NCBI GenBank assembly: GCA_964446385.1
Contig: CAYUOH010000013.1
Location: 1 to 55,182 of the forward strand
Origin: CAYSRC01 sp964446385
Lineage (GTDB): Bacteria > Bacillota > Clostridia > Oscillospirales > Ruminococcaceae
Direction of reading: 5' to 3'
Length of the DNA stretch: 55,182 nucleotides
Part shown: piece after piece, positions 17,672-25,419 of the stretch
How positions within the stretch are numbered: the first letter of the stretch is position 1
How the letters are laid out: the number at the start of each line of letters is the position of its first letter
The notes under the pieces: generated by a model
What the model saw: only the letters and a program-made list of their open reading frames with translations
Told to the model about the DNA's origin: nothing
Database searches by the model: none
Made by a program: the position numbers and the translations under genes

Positions 17672-19318
17672 GTGGGCATCCCGATTGTTGTCGGCGTAAC
17701 CGGCCATCGCTCACTGCGAACGCAAGATCTTTCGATGCTGCGCGCAGTTGTTTCAGCACAGTTGGAAAAGTTGATTGTTTCATACCCGAATTCCCAGTTT
17801 GTCATGTTGAATTCTATTGCATCCGGCGCGGATACTCTCTGCGCAATGGTCGCACTGGAACTGGGAATACGGCTGATTTGCCCGTTACCTATGCCGATTG
17901 AAGAGTATCGCAAAGATTTTACCGGCACGGACGCGACTTCATTTGATGCGCTGATTCTGCAGGCCGAGCGCCTTTTTGTTGTACCTGATAACGGTTTGTC
18001 TCCAAATCTTACGAGGGATGAGCATTATATGAACTCAGGCAGATACATCGCAAGGCACAGCTGCCTGCTTCTTGCTCTTTGGGACGGAATGCCCGCTAAA
18101 CCGGACGGTTGTGGAACGGCGGAGACTGTATCTTTTATGCTCGGTGCCAGCGACGAAGCGACTACCGGCTGCCTTAAAGCAGCGAACAATGGCGCGGTTC
18201 TCCACATATATACGCCTAAGCAAGGAGAAGAGTGCGAATTACAAAATCCATCTGTCCGTCTTCTGGAAAACGTACCGGGCTGTCTGAAAAACACGCTGGA
18301 GACAATAGATACATTCAACACAGATACAAGGAGAATAGCCAGCGACGTTAAAAAGACTGAGCCGCTCATAACAAAGGGTATCCTTTCCGAGATGCCGGAA
18401 GACATACAGCAGCTTCATGAGGTATATCAGACGTCAGATAGCCTGTCACTTCGGTTTCAGGCAAGATACTTACATGCGATCCGATATTTATCTATATTCG
18501 GCGCGATGCTGGTGCTATTTTTCCTACTCTACGACGAAATGGAGAGTAATTTGTTTTTAATTTTATACGGGCTGCTGATCCTGTTTTATGTGCTGACTTT
18601 CGTGAGAATTCGTAAAAGCCAAGCGCATGAAAAGTACCTTCGTTACCGTATGCTCTCCGAAACGCTTCGCGTGCAATTTTTTCTCTGCGCAGCCGGATCA
18701 AACGACAATGTAGCTGACGAATTTACCTGGACACAGAAGCAGGAAACTGCATGGATTAAGCAGACCATTTCGGCGCTGCTTATCGGTGAATCAGCAAGGC
18801 AATCGCTACCCGATGAAACGATTAATAAATTGTGGATTGAAGGTCAGCTTTCTTATCATGAAAGTGCATATCGTCGCTCCTTCGGTCAGCAACATATCCG
18901 TGAGACCACCGCAAATTGGGTGCTTGCTGCTACCTTTGCTCTCTTTATCCTTGTATTAGTGCTGGAGTTCACGTTTGATTCTGCCATGACAAAGACGCTG
19001 TTCCGGAAACCTTTCCCGCCTCTTATGCTCTATCACAGCGGACAAACGGTCACTCTCCGAAACCTTATGAAAATACTGCTCGGCACGGTTTCGGCTATAG
19101 CCGTGTTTTTCACTAATTATTACGGAAAACTCTCCTTGGGCAGAAAGAGTATCGACCATAACCGTATGGCTCACCTGTATGCCTCGGCGAAGGAACAGTA
19201 TGCATCCCAAAAAAATGATTACATGTCTCTTTTCATCGCGCTTGCACGCGAGGAGATCATCGAGATCGGCAACTGGTTTTCCTATAGCCGAGAGAATGCG
19301 CCTTCTTTTCAGATATGA
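17672..19318 (+). CDS. SLOG-domain protein with four C-terminal membrane spans
   Basis: A 548-residue protein. Residues ~1-165 form a SLOG (LOG/TRPM-type Rossmannoid) domain: Val-Gly-Val-Thr-Gly-His-Arg start, Ser-Gly-Ala-Asp-Thr-Leu near 52, Ala-Leu-Trp-Asp-Gly and Gly-Thr-Ala-Glu-Thr near 148. Four hydrophobic spans follow as two pairs (~270-290, 295-313; ~413-434, 464-484). Each pair is followed by a Lys/Arg/Tyr-rich helix resembling SLATT-type effector segments. SLOG domains bind nucleotides, and in Thoeris the SLOG sensor reads a TIR-made cyclic ADP-ribose isomer. Start is GTG at 17672 with AAAGGAG five bases upstream. The combination suggests a ligand-gated membrane-disrupting effector. 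Confidence 0.78.
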   Translation: MGIPIVVGVTGHRSLRTQDLSMLRAVVSAQLEKLIVSYPNSQFVMLNSIASGADTLCAMVALELGIRLICPLPMPIEEYRKDFTGTDATSFDALILQAERLFVVPDNGLSPNLTRDEHYMNSGRYIARHSCLLLALWDGMPAKPDGCGTAETVSFMLGASDEATTGCLKAANNGAVLHIYTPKQGEECELQNPSVRLLENVPGCLKNTLETIDTFNTDTRRIASDVKKTEPLITKGILSEMPEDIQQLHEVYQTSDSLSLRFQARYLHAIRYLSIFGAMLVLFFLLYDEMESNLFLILYGLLILFYVLTFVRIRKSQAHEKYLRYRMLSETLRVQFFLCAAGSNDNVADEFTWTQKQETAWIKQTISALLIGESARQSLPDETINKLWIEGQLSYHESAYRRSFGQQHIRETTANWVLAATFALFILVLVLEFTFDSAMTKTLFRKPFPPLMLYHSGQTVTLRNLMKILLGTVSAIAVFFTNYYGKLSLGRKSIDHNRMAHLYASAKEQYASQKNDYMSLFIALAREEIIEIGNWFSYSRENAPSFQI

Positions 19319-19595
19319 TTCAATCCAGGTCACGCGGTTGAGTCTAATCGAAGTGAAAAAGTTGATTGATCAGCAAATTAATGCTTATACCAGACAAGTA
19401 CTAAACTGTAAAACTATTACATACACTACGCTGTCACGGATTCCAGCCGGGTTGGACGTATTGCGGTATCTGATCGAATCAGGCACGAGCATTGGCCGGA
19501 TGACGGAGAAAACGTAAAAGATTGATTGAAGTTGACTATAATCATGCTATACTGGAAAAACAAAGGCCATAAAAAACGGTATAAGGAGTCAAAAA
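19319..19595 (+). other. Intergenic region with a possible small or remnant reading frame
   Basis: A frame open from the end of the SLOG gene to a stop at 19515-19517 would encode ~55 residues from a GTG near 19352, without a ribosome binding site or recognised family. It may be a remnant. The start region of the next gene has a good AAGGAG site; no terminator was found. Confidence 0.3.
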
Positions 19596-20081
19596 ATGAA
19601 AATATTGGTCCCTGTTGATGGTTCTTCCGCTTCTATTAATGCAGTTAAAAAGTCGATTAAGATAGCAAAGTATTATAATTTTTCAATAAAACTGATATCT
19701 GTTATTCAACCTGCAACCGCAAGAAGATATATGAGGAATGAAAGCCTCTGGCGTCAGACAGATGGATCAGCAATAACGGGTAGAAAAATGAAGTTTGATG
19801 ACGATGAATTCACTGGTAAAATGCAAGCAGAGGCAAACGAAATGTTGGATTCAATAATTTCTAAATTAAACTTTGAAGATGTTAAAGTTGAAAAAGAAAT
19901 ATTAGTGGGAGAGCCTCACGATAAAATTCTTGAAACAGCAGAAAATGAAAATTTTGATTTAATTATAATGAGCAACAGAGGATATTCTAGCATAAAAAAC
20001 TTCTTTTTAGGTTCTGTGGCACAAAGAGTAATTGCCGAGTCAAAGTGTCCTGTATTAATATTTCATTCCGATTTAGAATAA
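19596..20081 (+). CDS. Universal stress protein (UspA family)
   Basis: A 161-residue UspA-fold protein. The N-terminus (Met-Lys-Ile-Leu-Val-Pro-Val-Asp-Gly-Ser) and the late Asp-Leu-Ile-Ile-Met-Ser-Asn-Arg-Gly...Leu-Gly-Ser-Val-Ala-Gln-Arg-Val region are typical. The nucleotide-binding signature Gly-x2-Gly-x9-Gly-Ser is nearly intact, with Ser in place of its first Gly, so ATP binding is likely but not certain. Such dimeric cytoplasmic proteins support survival under starvation or stress. The start follows AAGGAG. It is followed by a perfect hairpin and then the phosphate transporter genes. Confidence 0.9.
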   Translation: MKILVPVDGSSASINAVKKSIKIAKYYNFSIKLISVIQPATARRYMRNESLWRQTDGSAITGRKMKFDDDEFTGKMQAEANEMLDSIISKLNFEDVKVEKEILVGEPHDKILETAENENFDLIIMSNRGYSSIKNFFLGSVAQRVIAESKCPVLIFHSDLE

Positions 20082-20104
20082 GATATTTTATTTATTAAAG
20101 ACTA

Positions 20105-20144
20105 GGGGTTGTCGCAGTTCAAAAAAAGAACATGCGACAACCCC
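20105..20144. terminator. Perfect hairpin after the universal stress gene, probable terminator
   Basis: GGGGTTGTCGCA at 20105-20116 pairs with TGCGACAACCCC at 20133-20144, with GTTC/GAAC extending the stem inward around a run of A. The T tract afterwards is poor (AGTTCTATTT), so termination may be weak. The gap to 20398 otherwise holds only an unconvincing 65-codon frame. Confidence 0.55.
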
Positions 20145-20398
20145 AGTTCTATTTAGATTATTTATGTATATACCAATATTTAGCCAATATAAAGACTCTG
20201 ATATATTACTTAAGAAGCTTTAATTCTTTCTGGCAATATGATATACTTTCGATGATTTGCGTGCTTACTGCGTACAAGATATTGACACTGAAAAGGGAAG
20301 ATCATAAGCTTGGTGAAAGGGCTGATTAATGATTAACATTTATCCGAAATATGCAGTTGTTAAACTATTGAACCAAGGTCATATATCAGGAGAGTAAA

Positions 20399-21448
20399 AT
20401 GAGGTTAAGCGAATTCTTCAATCAAATTATGGCGAATCCCATGTTATTGGTATCATCAATTCTGACGTTGGGTGTCGTGTTGGTGAATGGCTGGACGGAC
20501 GCCCCTAATGCTATTGCCACATGCGTTTCCACAAGAGCCATTAATGTTCGAAAAGCCATTGTTATGGCGTCGATATTCAATTTTCTGGGTGTTTTGGTTA
20601 TGACATCCGTCAACACCTCAGTCGCGTTTACCATATACAATATGGTGGACTTCGGCGGAGATTCACGAATCGCCCTGATAGCGCTTTGTGCCGCTATGGC
20701 TGCAATCGTCATCTGGGCAACGGCTGCCTGGTACTTCGGCATTCCCACAAGTGAGAGTCATGCTCTGATTGCCGGTATATCAGGCGCGGCGGTTGCTCTC
20801 CAGAACAGCTTTTCCGGTATTAATGGCAAGGAATGGATGAAGGTGATTTACGGCATAATCCTTTCCACAATTTTAGGATTTGTCCTTGGTTTTATTTCGT
20901 CCAAAGCAACCGTACTTCTGTTCAGCAAGAAGAACCGGCTTAGGACAGAGCGCTTCTTCGGAGGAGCGCAGGTTGCCGGAGGGGCAGCAATGGCATTTAT
21001 GCATGGTGCGCAGGACGGGCAGAAGTTTATGGCTATCTTCCTGCTCGGCGCAGCGATGGCTAAAGGACAAGCGGGCTCTACCAATTTTGTTGTGCCCATT
21101 TGGTTAATGCTTCTGTGTTCAGCGGTGATGGGACTCGGGACATCTATCGGCGGCTACCGTATTATCAAATCGGTTGGAATGGACATGGTAAAGCTAAAAC
21201 CCTATCAGGGCTTTGCGGCAGATTTTTCCGCAACTCTCTGCCTGCTCTTGTCTTCACTAACCGGTATTCCCGTCAGTACCACGCACACAAAAACGACTGC
21301 GATAATGGGTGTTGGCGCCGCCCGCCGAATCAGTTCTGTAAACTGGAGTATTGTAAATGAACTGGTGCTGACTTGGGTATTCACATTTCCCGGTTGCGGT
21401 ATATTAGGTTTTGGAATGGCGAAATTATTCATACTGATATTTGCGTAA
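20399..21448 (+). CDS. PiT-family inorganic phosphate transporter
   Basis: A 349-residue polytopic permease. Both copies of the PiT signature are visible: Asn-Gly-Trp-Thr-Asp-Ala-Pro-Asn-Ala-Ile-Ala-Thr near residue 30 and Ile-Pro-Val-Ser-Thr-Thr-His-Thr-Lys-Thr near residue 290. This is a low-affinity metal-phosphate:H+ or Na+ symporter. The first signature has Trp-Thr-Asp-Ala-Pro where many members have Gly-Ala-Asn-Asp-Ala. The gene has an AGGAGAG site and is followed after 12 bases by a DUF47 protein, the usual PiT partner. Confidence 0.9.
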   Translation: MRLSEFFNQIMANPMLLVSSILTLGVVLVNGWTDAPNAIATCVSTRAINVRKAIVMASIFNFLGVLVMTSVNTSVAFTIYNMVDFGGDSRIALIALCAAMAAIVIWATAAWYFGIPTSESHALIAGISGAAVALQNSFSGINGKEWMKVIYGIILSTILGFVLGFISSKATVLLFSKKNRLRTERFFGGAQVAGGAAMAFMHGAQDGQKFMAIFLLGAAMAKGQAGSTNFVVPIWLMLLCSAVMGLGTSIGGYRIIKSVGMDMVKLKPYQGFAADFSATLCLLLSSLTGIPVSTTHTKTTAIMGVGAARRISSVNWSIVNELVLTWVFTFPGCGILGFGMAKLFILIFA

Positions 21449-21460
21449 GGAGATATTATA

Positions 21461-22081
21461 ATGTCAAAGAAAAACAATGATTATTTTGAGCTGATGAAAA
21501 AGCACACCGCCTGCTGTGTTGAGGCCTCCAATCTTCTGGAAGGTATTCTGAGTAACTACAAGGCGGAGGAGATTGGCACCTACAGAGAACAGATGCACAA
21601 GATCGAACATACAGCAGATAAAGTTCAGCATGATATTTTAAACAAACTCGCTGTTGAATTCATTACGGTCATCGACCAGGAAGACATTCTTCGTCTGGTT
21701 CAGATTATTGATGACATTGCTGATGCTCTGGATGATGTTATCCTGAACATGTATATGTACCATATTGATAATATCCCGGAGAGTACCATATCTCTCTCCA
21801 AGGTTGTCAACAGATGCGTGAAGGAGATGCATGGCGCGGTATCAGAACTTAAAAATTACAAAAAACGTGAGTCAATACACGATCTTATCGTTAAAGTAAA
21901 CGATATCGAAAGCGAAGCGGATCGGGTATATCAAGAGGCGATATACAAACTTTTCGGTTCAGAAGTCAGTGGAAAGACGCTGCTAGGTACAAAAGCAATA
22001 TACGATGGCCTTGAGGGTTGCTGTGATTTGTGCGAGAAAGTCGCAGATGTCATTGAACAGGTTATAATCAAGAACACGTAA
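21461..22081 (+). CDS. DUF47/PhoU-like accessory protein of PiT
   Basis: A 206-residue all-helical DUF47 (TIGR00153) protein, structurally related to PhoU, with acidic metal-binding repeats such as Glu-His-Thr-Ala-Asp-Lys-Val near residue 49 and Asp-Asp-Ile-Ala-Asp-Ala-Leu-Asp-Asp near residue 88. DUF47 proteins are encoded next to PiT permeases and are thought to gate or regulate phosphate uptake. It starts 12 bases after the PiT stop with AAGGAGAT and is followed by a strong hairpin, so the two form a closed operon. Confidence 0.9.
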   Translation: MSKKNNDYFELMKKHTACCVEASNLLEGILSNYKAEEIGTYREQMHKIEHTADKVQHDILNKLAVEFITVIDQEDILRLVQIIDDIADALDDVILNMYMYHIDNIPESTISLSKVVNRCVKEMHGAVSELKNYKKRESIHDLIVKVNDIESEADRVYQEAIYKLFGSEVSGKTLLGTKAIYDGLEGCCDLCEKVADVIEQVIIKNT

Positions 22082-22168
22082 GCCAAGAAAGTTTTCGGTG
22101 TTTTTGAGGGAAAAACCTGTGATCGCCTCAGGATACACTGATACATAAAAATTAGTTGCCGGATGCAG

Positions 22169-22208
22169 CAACGCCTCTCAGCCGTGATGGTTGAGAGGCG
22201 TTGTTATT
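22169..22208 (+). terminator. Terminator of the PiT operon
   Basis: CAACGCCTCTCA at 22169-22180 pairs with TGAGAGGCGTTG at 22192-22203, followed by TTATTA. Confidence 0.7.
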
Positions 22209-22218
22209 ACTATTAATA

Positions 22219-22248
22219 TAAAAAGCGGGACAGATTACTCCGCCCCGC
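22219..22248 (-). terminator. Terminator of the cold-shock gene
   Basis: On the minus strand GCGGG (complement of 22244-22248) pairs with CCCGC (complement of 22225-22229) and is followed by TTTTTA. It lies just after the stop of the cold-shock gene. Confidence 0.55.
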
Positions 22249-22274
22249 AGGTTCGCTATATGATCGCCCTCTAA

Positions 22275-22484
22275 TTAAAGAGCAAAAACGTTTACCGCTC
22301 TGAGCTTGCGGCTGTTTTTTGGATCAGTCTCAGTTTCGAATGTGACTCTTTGGCCATCTTTCAAAGACTTGTATCCGTCAGATCTGATTGCGGAAAAATG
22401 CACAAATACATCTTCTCCACCTTCGTCGTTGGAAATGAAGCCGAAGCCCTTTTCCGCATTGAACCATTTTACTGTACCGTTCAT
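22275..22484 (-). CDS. Cold-shock protein (CspA family)
   Basis: A complete 69-residue single cold-shock domain. RNP1 (Lys-Gly-Phe-Gly-Phe-Ile, residues 12-17) and RNP2 (Val-Phe-Val-His-Phe, residues 26-30) are intact, so it should bind single-stranded RNA and DNA as an RNA chaperone. The ATG at 22484 is preceded by a perfect GGAGGT site; a longer in-frame start at 22535 would add unrelated residues. It is monocistronic. Confidence 0.96.
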   Translation of the reverse strand: MNGTVKWFNAEKGFGFISNDEGGEDVFVHFSAIRSDGYKSLKDGQRVTFETETDPKNSRKLRAVNVFAL

Positions 22485-22659
22485 TGGGTACCTCCGAAAA
22501 TAATATGTTGTACCCAGAAAAAAAGAAAAACCCACATACTTTGCATATCATTAAACAACTATGATCCGCATAAATTTGAGGTCAAAGCAATTATCTTGAA
22601 TACTATATTAAAATATCACAAGACATTCCATAAGTCAAGAAAAATAATATGCATAATCT

Positions 22660-22704
22660 CTAGAGAAAACGGCATAAACGATATTGCTATCGATTATGCC
22701 GTTT
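22660..22704 (-). terminator. Terminator of the NCS2 permease gene
   Basis: AAACGGCATAA at 22667-22677 pairs with TTATGCCGTTT at 22694-22704, with an inner CGAT/ATCG helix. Read on the minus strand it ends in TTTTCTCT. Confidence 0.65.
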
Positions 22705-22776
22705 ATTTAGAAATGATAAATTCTTATCCTGTCTCGCTAAAGGGGAGAGATGTCCTTTTTATCGAATAATGGAGAA

Positions 22777-24168
22777 TTATTTAACTTCCTTTTTATCGCC
22801 GATACTGAGGATAAGGTTAAGAATAATACCAAAAATAGCAGCGCCAGCAATACAAGGAACATTAATCCCAAAGAATGGTATGTTGCCGCCGAAGGCATAC
22901 TGCCCGCCGATACCAATAACCATAATCGATGCGATAACTGCTATATTCCTGGAACTGAACATATCGACCTTTTTTTCAATCATAATCGCGATACCCTGAG
23001 CTGCGATTGCGCCAAAGAGGTATATTTCAAGTCCGCCGATTACAGCAAGCGGAATTCCATAAATTACACTAATAAGAGGAGTAAAGAAGGAAATAACCAT
23101 CGCAATAACAGAAGCTGCGATAAGAACAGGTATGGAGAAAACTCTCGTTATGGCCATTGTGCTTATATTTTCACCATAGTTTGTACCGGCGGGACCTCCT
23201 ACGAATCCGGATATCATATCACAGAGTCCGTCACCGATTAGATTCTTGTGAAGAAGATCAGCTAGGTTATACTTTTTTTTGCCTTTCTTCGCAGCTAGAT
23301 CGTTTACATAGATGTCCAGCTGATATATATGTGCAGTGGACTCCGGTATAGTTGCTATCGCTATGGGCATAATCGCCGCAACAGCCGGCAAGGAAAATTT
23401 AGGCAAAGAAAATGCCGGAAGGGCAAAGATGCTTCCGTCGCCGAGCTTCCAAGTGGAAGCGGCTAAAACTTCGGCTGGAAGGTTGCGGAAAAGACTCATT
23501 TCAGAGCCTCCTATCATACATAGAACAGCGGCAAAGGCGCAACCGACAGCTGCACCCATAAGCAACGGGAGCTGTCCGAGAAAACCCTTGAGATATCTAG
23601 AGAAAAGGACTGTAGAAATTAGAGTTACAAGTGATACTGCCCATACCCAACCGGAAGCGATGATACCGCCATCAGCAGCAGGTGCCGCGTCTAGAAGTGC
23701 GTTTCCCGCCAGAGTAAGCCCGATAACCATAGCAATAGGCCCAGTAATTGTTGCCGGCAGAACTTTTTCGACCGCATTTCGTCCGGAATACTTGACAATA
23801 AGGCCGGCGGCGATCGACACAAGACCTGACGCAATTATACCGAACTGAGCTATCTGTATTGCCTCGGCCGGAAGTATACCATTTACTTTCGCAAATCCCT
23901 GTGCAGCGGCAAGACCCGATATAGCTGATAGATAAGAAAAGCTCGAACCATAGTACATTGGAATCTTTTTGCCTGTAATGAATACAAAACAAATGGTCGC
24001 CAGACCGCTGGCGAAGATGGTTGTGGATACCTGAAATCCAGTAATGAGTGCAACCGTAATAGTAGCCGGGAACATGACGATAACCTGCTGCAGAGCGTAA
24101 AGCAGAAGCTTACCTACAGGTGGTTTCTCATCTGGCAGATACCCGATGATTTCTTTTTCTTTTTTCAA
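22777..24168 (-). CDS. NCS2-family nucleobase permease (uracil/xanthine type)
   Basis: A 463-residue polytopic nucleobase:cation symporter of the NCS2/UraA family. The N-terminus (Tyr-x-Pro-Asp-Glu-Lys-Pro-Pro-x-Gly-Lys) and the Gly-Gly-Pro-Ala-Gly-Thr-Asn-Tyr-Gly-Glu-Asn motif in the substrate region are typical of uracil permeases; xanthine or uric acid transport is less likely. The start is TTG at 24168 with a GGAGGAAAGG site seven bases upstream, giving Met-Lys-Lys-Glu-Lys. No PyrR-type or purine riboswitch leader was found in the ~120 bases upstream. The KamA/ATP-grasp pair lies upstream on the same strand but is probably a separate transcription unit. Confidence 0.9.
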   Translation of the reverse strand: MKKEKEIIGYLPDEKPPVGKLLLYALQQVIVMFPATITVALITGFQVSTTIFASGLATICFVFITGKKIPMYYGSSFSYLSAISGLAAAQGFAKVNGILPAEAIQIAQFGIIASGLVSIAAGLIVKYSGRNAVEKVLPATITGPIAMVIGLTLAGNALLDAAPAADGGIIASGWVWAVSLVTLISTVLFSRYLKGFLGQLPLLMGAAVGCAFAAVLCMIGGSEMSLFRNLPAEVLAASTWKLGDGSIFALPAFSLPKFSLPAVAAIMPIAIATIPESTAHIYQLDIYVNDLAAKKGKKKYNLADLLHKNLIGDGLCDMISGFVGGPAGTNYGENISTMAITRVFSIPVLIAASVIAMVISFFTPLISVIYGIPLAVIGGLEIYLFGAIAAQGIAIMIEKKVDMFSSRNIAVIASIMVIGIGGQYAFGGNIPFFGINVPCIAGAAIFGIILNLILSIGDKKEVK

Positions 24169-24287
24169 TTTGCCTTTCCTCCTCTGTTTTGCGTAATTGA
24201 AGATATTATAAGTACTAGAATCCGATATTTCAATATATATTTATTTAAAGTGCTAATTGTCTTATGCGTTAAAGTGAAAATACTAAT

Positions 24288-25403
24288 TTATTCCTGAATA
24301 TGAGGATAGGTATAAATATCGTTTTTATAATTTCTCATAACAATCTCGTCATTAGTAACAGAAACAACATACTCCGGATTGATCGGAATCTTCCCGCCGC
24401 CGTGAGGGGCATCAATCACAAATTTCGGGACGGCGTATCCTGAAATATTACCGGTCAAATTCTTAATAATTTCAATCCCTTTTTCAACCTTAGTGCGAAA
24501 ATGCCCAAGTCCCTGGCTTAAATCACATTGGTACAGATAATAAGGCCGCACACGCATTTTGACCAGCTTTAAGAGCAGTTCCTTCATTGTCTCAGTATTG
24601 TCATTGATCCCGCGGAGAAGAACACTCTGGTTTCCCAGCGGGATTCCCGCATCAACGATATCGGCGCAGGCCTTGACAGAAGCTGGGGTAATCTCTTTGG
24701 GATGATTAAAATGTGTGTTGATCCAAATGGGCTGGTATTTTTTTAACATGCTTAATAGCTCGGGTGTGATACGCATAGGCAGGACAACCGGAACTCTGGT
24801 CCCAATACGAATGATCTCTACATGGTCAATCTTTCGTATTTTCGCGATAATATTTTCCAGCATTTCATCGCCCAGTGTAAGGGGGTCTCCACCGGATATA
24901 AGCACATCTCGTATTGCTTCATTCTTTGCAATATAATTTACCGCTTTGTCTACCTCTTCTGCGCTGATTGCATGATCTTCCTCTCCTACAGTCCGCCTTC
25001 TGGTACAATGCCGGCAGTACATAGAGCACATATGAGTAACTAAAAATAACACCCGATCCGGGTAACGGTGTATTATATTTTCTACCGGGCTATCCCGTTC
25101 TTCATCTAAGGGATCTGCCAGTTCATACGGAAGTACCTTTATTTCGTTTATTGTTGGTACCGCCTGCATCCGAATGGGACATTTAGAATCCACCGGATCC
25201 ATTAATGAAGTATAGTAAGGCGTGATTGCCATTCGAAAATTATTCAGACAGTTTGATATGTTCTCTTTCTCTTCCTCGCTTAAGTGGATTACCTTTTCAA
25301 GCTGATTAACTGTTGTAATTCTGTTTCTTAGCTGCCATTTCCAATCCTGCCACTCAGCACTGTGAGGCTCAGGCTCCAGAGATGCTTCCGTAATTTCTTC
25401 CAT
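24288..25403 (-). CDS. KamA-family radical SAM aminomutase, lysine-type, short C-terminus
   Basis: A 371-residue PLP-dependent radical SAM enzyme. Cys126-x3-Cys130-x2-Cys133 binds the 4Fe-4S cluster. Lys338 in the Gly-Gly-Gly-Lys motif is the PLP lysine. Asp331, and the Asp of Tyr-Leu-Tyr-Gln-Cys-Asp, match the two Asp residues that hold the lysine side-chain amine in lysine 2,3-aminomutase. This favours lysine over glutamate as substrate, with beta-lysine as product. Unlike the ~416-residue clostridial enzyme it ends 34 residues after the PLP lysine and lacks the C-terminal Cys-rich zinc motif. It starts 16 bases after an ATP-grasp ligase gene, so product ligation is a plausible next step. 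No beta-lysine acetyltransferase is near. Confidence 0.85.
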   Translation of the reverse strand: MEEITEASLEPEPHSAEWQDWKWQLRNRITTVNQLEKVIHLSEEEKENISNCLNNFRMAITPYYTSLMDPVDSKCPIRMQAVPTINEIKVLPYELADPLDEERDSPVENIIHRYPDRVLFLVTHMCSMYCRHCTRRRTVGEEDHAISAEEVDKAVNYIAKNEAIRDVLISGGDPLTLGDEMLENIIAKIRKIDHVEIIRIGTRVPVVLPMRITPELLSMLKKYQPIWINTHFNHPKEITPASVKACADIVDAGIPLGNQSVLLRGINDNTETMKELLLKLVKMRVRPYYLYQCDLSQGLGHFRTKVEKGIEIIKNLTGNISGYAVPKFVIDAPHGGGKIPINPEYVVSVTNDEIVMRNYKNDIYTYPHIQE

Positions 25404-25419
25404 TATTTATCCCCAGTAT

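Noticed and set aside
12703..19318. Canonical Thoeris or CBASS system
   Set aside because: There is no SIR2 effector, no cGAS-like nucleotidyltransferase and the TIR proteins are membrane receptors with repeats, so only the general logic is shared.
20132..20329. A 65-codon frame between the stress protein and PiT genes
   Set aside because: It starts inside a hairpin, lacks a ribosome binding site and has no recognisable similarity.
24288..25403. Glutamate 2,3-aminomutase or EF-P beta-lysine enzyme EpmB
   Set aside because: Both Asp residues that bind the lysine side chain are present, against glutamate; the Cys-Arg-His-Cys-Thr-Arg-Arg-Arg cluster motif is KamA-like and no EpmA or EF-P gene is nearby.
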